Assembly: GCA_026315105.1 (NCBI GenBank)
Contig: JAOYRU010000091.1
Location: 1 to 64,000 of the forward strand
Origin: Locusta migratoria
Lineage: Eukaryota > Arthropoda > Insecta > Orthoptera > Acrididae
Length of the DNA: 64,000 nt
Direction: 5' to 3'
The position numbers were made by a program, and so were the translations under genes. Shown piece after piece: positions 60,379 to 64,000 of the stretch (positions within the stretch are counted from its first letter, which is position 1; each line of letters starts with the position of its first letter). The notes beneath the pieces were generated by a model. The model was not told the origin of the DNA. It did not search any database and saw only the letters and a program-made list of their open reading frames with translations.

Positions 60379-62517
60379 TTGAAGGAGCAGATAAGTGTGG
60401 TTGTATATAGTGACCATGGGCCAGGGAGCATCAGGTGCTTCACCATCGAACCACAATGGCCGCCCTGGCCACACTGCTGCTCAGGCCGCAACACTACAGA
60501 TTAGTTCAACTAGTGTATATCGCGTTTTCACTATTTTTGACGCTTACAGCTCCTACCATCATTTTTTTCGGCAAAATGTTTTATTTTCTGTTTCTATGTG
60601 GTAATCCAGTTTACTCGCCGTTTGTTTAAGTAAAATAGTCATAATTTGAAGGAGCAGATGATTGTGGTTGTATATAGTTACCATGGGGCCAGGAAGCATC
60701 AGGTGCTGCACCATCGAACCACACTGGCCACCCTTGCCACACTGCTGCTCAGGTCGCAACACTACAGATTAGTCCAACTAGCGTATATCGCGTTTTCACT
60801 GTTTTTGACGCTTACAGCTCCTACCTTCATTTTTTCGGCAAAATGTTTTTATTTGCTGTTTCTATGTGGTAATCCAGTTTACTCGCCGTTTGTTTAAGTA
60901 AAATAGTCATAATTTGAAGGAGCAGATGATTGTGGTTGTATATAGTTACCATGGGCCAGGGAGCATCAGGTGCTTCACCATCGAACCACACTGGCCGCCC
61001 TGGCCACACTGCTGCTCAGGCCGCAACACTACAGATTAGTTCAACTAGCGTATATCGCGTTTTCACTGTTTTTGACGCTTACAGCCCCTACTTTCATTTT
61101 TTCGGCAAAATGTTTTATTTTGCTGTTTCTATGTGGTAATCCAGTTTACTCGCCGTTTGTTTAAGTAAAATAGTCATAATTTGAAGGATCAGATGATTGT
61201 GGTTGTATATAGTTACCATGGGCCAGGGATCATCAGGTGCTTCACCATCGAACCACACTGGCCGCCCTGGCCACACTGCTGCTCAGGCCGCAACACTACA
61301 GATTAGTTCAACTAGCGTATATCGCGTTTTCACTGTTTTTGACGCTTACAGCTCCTACCTTCATTCTTTCGGCAAAATGTTTTATTTTGCTGTTTCTATG
61401 TGGTAATCCAGTTTACTCGCCGTTTGTTTAAGTAAAATAGTCATAATTTGAAGGAGCAGATGATTGTGTTTGTATATAGTTACCAAGGGCCAGGGAGCAT
61501 CAGGTGCTTCACCATCGAACCACACTGGCCGCCCTGGCCACACTGCTGCTCAGGACGCAACACTACAGATTAGTTCAACTAGCGTATATCGCGTTTTCAC
61601 TGTTTTTGACGCTTACAGCTCCTACCCTCATTTTTTCGGCAAAATGTTTTATTTTGCTGTTTCTATGTGGTAATCCAGTTCACTCGCCGTTTGTGTAAGT
61701 AAAATAGTCATAATTTGAAGGAGCAGATGATTGTGGTTGTATATAATTACCATGGGCCAGGGAGCATCAGGTGCTTCACCATCGAACCACACTGGCCGCC
61801 CTGGGCACACTGCTGCTCAGGCCGCAACACTACAGATTAGTTCAACTAGCGTATATCGCGTTTTCACTGTTTTTGACGCTTACAGCTCCTACCTTCATTT
61901 CTTCGGCAAAATGTTTTATTTTGCTGTTTCTATGTGGTAATCCAGTTTACTCGCCGTTTGTTTAAGTAAAATAGTCATAATTTGAAGGAGCAAATGATTG
62001 TGGTTGTATATAGTTACCATGGGCCAGGGAGCATCAGGTGCTTCACCATCGAACCACACTGGCCGCCCTGGCCACACTGCTGCTCAGGCCGCAACACTAC
62101 AGATTAGTTCAACTAGCGTATATCGCGTTTTCACTGTTTTTGACGCTTACAGCTCCTACCTTCATTTTTTCGGCAAAATGTTTTATTTTGCTGTTTCTAT
62201 GTGGTAATCCAGTTTAATCGCCGTTTGTATAAGTAAAATAGTCATAATTTGAAGGAGCAGATGGTTGTGGTTGTATATAGTTACCATGGGCCAGGGAGCA
62301 TCAGGTGCTTCACCATCGAAACACACTGGCCGCCCTGGCCACACTGCTGCTCAGGCCGCAACACTACACATTAGTTCAACTAGCGTATATCGCGTTTTCA
62401 CTGTTTTTGACGCTTACAGCCCCCTACCTTCATTTTTTTCGGCAAAATGTTTTATTTTGCTGTTTCTATGTGGTAATCCAGTTTACTCGCCATTTGTTTA
62501 AGTAAAATAGTCATAAT
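60379..62517 (+). repeat. Eight type II monomers: abridged version of the 13-mer
   Basis: Monomers 60379 (as 47071), 60646 (hybrid of 47337 and 47604), 60914 (as 47871), 61181 (as 48138, with GGGATCATC as in 48672), 61448 (ACCAAGGG and CTACCCTCATT, as 49740), 61715 (TTTCTTCGG, as 50007), 61982 (TTAATCGCCG, GTATAAG, as 55077) and 62249 (GATGGTTGTGG, GAAACACACTGG, as 50274 and 55344). The order follows the 13-mer, with monomers missing and the 55077 type added before the last. Confidence 0.83.
60646..60913 (+). other. Hybrid junction monomer (47337-type left, 47604-type right)
   Basis: The left part has CCACCCTTGCCAC with AGGTCGC, corresponding to CCACCCTTGAAAC in 47337. The right part has GTTTTTATTTGCTG, the marker of 47604. 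One monomer length is missing relative to the 13-mer, so this is a likely deletion junction. An extra G in ATGGGGCCAGG lies near 60686. Confidence 0.7.
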
Positions 62518-64000
62518 TTGAAGGAGCAGATGATTGTGGTTGTATATAGTTACCATGGGCCAGGAAGCATCAGGTGCTGCACCCATCGACCCGCACTGCC
62601 CGCCTGGTCACACTGCTGCTCAGGCCGCAACACTACAGATTAGTTCAACTAGCGTATATCGCGTTTTCACTGTTTTTGACGCTTAAAGCTCCTACCTTCA
62701 TTTTTTCGGCAAAATGTTTTCTTTTTGCTGTTTCTATGTGGTAATCCAGTTTACTCACCGTTTGTTTAAGTAAAATAGTCATAATTTGAAGGAGCAGATG
62801 ATTGTGGTTGTATATAGTTACCATGGGCCAGGAAGCATCAGGTGCTGCACCATTGACCCGCACTGGCCCGCCTGGTCACACTGCTACTCAGGCCGCAACA
62901 CTACAGATTAGTTCAACTAGCGTATATCGCGTTTTCACTGTTTTTGACGCTTACCGCTCCTACCTTCATTTTTTTCGGGCAAAATGTTTTATTTTGCTGT
63001 TTCTATGTGGTAATCCAGTTTACTCGCCGTTTGTTTAAGTAAAATAGTCATAATTTGAAGGAGCAGATGATTGTGGTTGTATATAGTTACCATGGGCCAG
63101 GAAGCATCAGGTGCTGCACCATCGACCCGCACTGCCCGCCTGGTCACACTGCTGCTCAGGCCCGCAACACTACAGATTAGTTCAACTAGCGTATATCGCG
63201 TTTTCACTGTTTTTGACCCTTACAGCTCCTACCTTCATTTTTTTCGGCAAAATGAATTTCTTTTGCTGTTTCTCTGTGGTAATCCAGTTTACTCGCCGTT
63301 TGTTTAAGTAAAATAGTTATAATTTGAAGGAGCAGATGATTGTGGTTGTATATAGTTACCATGGGCCGGGAAGCATCAGGTGCTGCACCCATCGACCCGC
63401 ACTGCCCGCGTGGTCACACTGCTGCTCAGGCTGCAACACTACAGAGTAGTTCAACTAGCGTATATCGCGTTTTCACTGTTTTTGACGCTTACAGCTCCTA
63501 CCTTCATTTTTTCGGCAAAAATGTTTTCTTTTGCTGTTTCTATGTGGTAATCCAGTTTACTCGCCGTTTGTTTAAGTAAAATAGTCATAATTTGAAGGAG
63601 CAGATGATTGTGGTTGTATATAGTTACCATGGGCCAGGAAGCATCAGGTGCTGCACCATCGACCCGCACTGCCCCGCCTGGTCACACTGCTGCTCAGGCC
63701 CGCAACACTACAGATTAGTTCAACTAGCGTATATCGCGTTTTCACTGTTTTTGACGCTTACAGCTCTCCTACCTTCATTTTATCGGCAAAATGTTTTCTT
63801 TTGCTGTTTCTATGTGGTAATCCAGTTTACTCGCCGTTTGTTTAAGTAAAATAGTCATAATTTGAAGGAGCAGATGATTGTGGTTGTATATAGTTACCAT
63901 GGGCCAGGAAGCATCAGGTGCTGCACCCATTGACCAGCACTGCCCGCCTGGTCACACTGCTGCTCAGGCCGCAACACTACAGATTAGTTCAACTAGCGTA
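62518..64000 (+). repeat. Type I monomers at right edge, indel-rich, last one partial
   Basis: Monomers 62518, 62786 (ATTGACCCGC, as 54545), 63055, 63324, 63592 and a 139-base partial at 63862 (ATTGACCAGC, as 56145). Extra single bases are frequent: CACCCATCG (near 62583), CTGGCCCGCC (62866), CGGGCAAAA (62978), GGCCCGCAAC (63161), CACCCATCG (63390), GCCCCGCC (63674), GCTCTCCTACC (63766) and CACCCATTG (63928). Monomer spacing here rises to 268-270. Confidence 0.85.

Larger units (their letters stand above)
1..64000 (+). repeat. Satellite array of ~266-bp monomers, about 240 head-to-tail copies
   Basis: Every stretch of the window can be aligned to one monomer that begins TTGAAGGAGCAG and ends AATAGTCATAA. 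Starts fall every 266 or 267 bases from 197 to 63862, giving 239 complete copies and a partial copy at each edge. All copies have the same orientation; calling it plus is arbitrary. The largest internal length change I found is a 9-bp deletion, and there is no inserted foreign DNA. Neighbouring monomers differ at a few diagnostic sites, and these differences recur at multi-monomer intervals, which is higher-order repeat organisation. Such arrays are known from eukaryotic centromeric and other constitutive heterochromatin and grow by unequal exchange and segmental amplification. I do not recognise the family. Both array ends lie outside the window, so total size and flanks are unknown. Confidence 0.97.

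Noticed and set aside
1..64000. CRISPR array
   Set aside because: Repeat units are 266 bp and fully contiguous; there are no short repeats with unique spacers and no cas genes.
1..64000. Bacterial or phage DNA, because of the SD-like motif and short frames
   Set aside because: There is no gene-dense sequence of any kind, and a 64 kb head-to-tail array with nested HORs is a eukaryotic satellite pattern.
1..64000. Ribosomal RNA, histone or other tandem gene cluster
   Set aside because: The unit is too short, and no rRNA, tRNA or histone sequence is recognisable.

Overview
The whole 64 kb window is one uninterrupted tandem satellite array. From the first to the last base it is a head-to-tail series of one monomer of about 266 bp. 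I placed 240 monomer starts by hand, taking the TTG of the TTGAAGGAGCAG motif as position 1. This gives 239 complete monomers, a 196-base partial monomer at the left edge and a 139-base partial monomer at the right edge. I see no convincing protein gene, RNA gene, transposon, CRISPR array or unique sequence, and no inverted monomer. An array of this kind points to a eukaryotic chromosome: centromeric, pericentromeric, subtelomeric or sex-chromosome heterochromatin. I do not recognise the monomer and cannot name the organism.

Two main monomer classes exist. Type I is 266 bp and has the core ATCGACCCGCACTGCCCGCC. Type II is 267 bp and has ATCGAACCACACTGGCCGCC, one base longer. Roughly a third of the monomers are type II. 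A hand-built type I consensus has 117 G+C in 266 bases (44%). It is strongly uneven: 48 of 70 bases are G/C at positions 41-110, and 54 of 156 at positions 111-266. CpG is only slightly under-represented (11 seen, about 13 expected).

The array is a mosaic of local higher-order repeats (HORs). From left to right: a 10-mer (2662 bp) at 1-4457; a 5-mer (1331 bp) at 4192-6853; a 7-mer (1863 bp) at 6055-9780; a 12-/13-/14-mer series at 9515-19891; a B-A dimer (534 bp) repeated five times at 19625-22294; cassettes of 14-mer tail, B-A dimers and a four-monomer X module at 18560-30286, with a Y module after the second and third X; a 7-mer at 30554-34292; an irregular stretch at 34293-35629; a 6-mer at 35630-38822; overlapping 10-, 8- and 4-monomer duplications at 38557-45474; a 532-bp dimer repeated three times at 45741-47336; a nearly identical 13-mer pair of 3470 bp each at 47071-54010; a 6-mer at 53744-56409; a 12-monomer duplication at 56145-60378 that carries a 9-bp-deletion subfamily; an abridged version of the 13-mer at 60379-62517; and an indel-rich type I stretch to the end.

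The most informative observation is that the 12-, 13- and 14-mer copies can be ordered. The 14-mer looks ancestral, and the two shorter copies carry different hybrid monomers where single monomers were lost by out-of-register exchange. Other notable signals are two 11-bp dyads in each type I monomer, a TATA-like motif 29 bases upstream of a TCAG, AATAAA in one tail variant, and clusters of single-base indels that may be assembly error. Short open frames occur in every monomer, but I judge them not to be genes.
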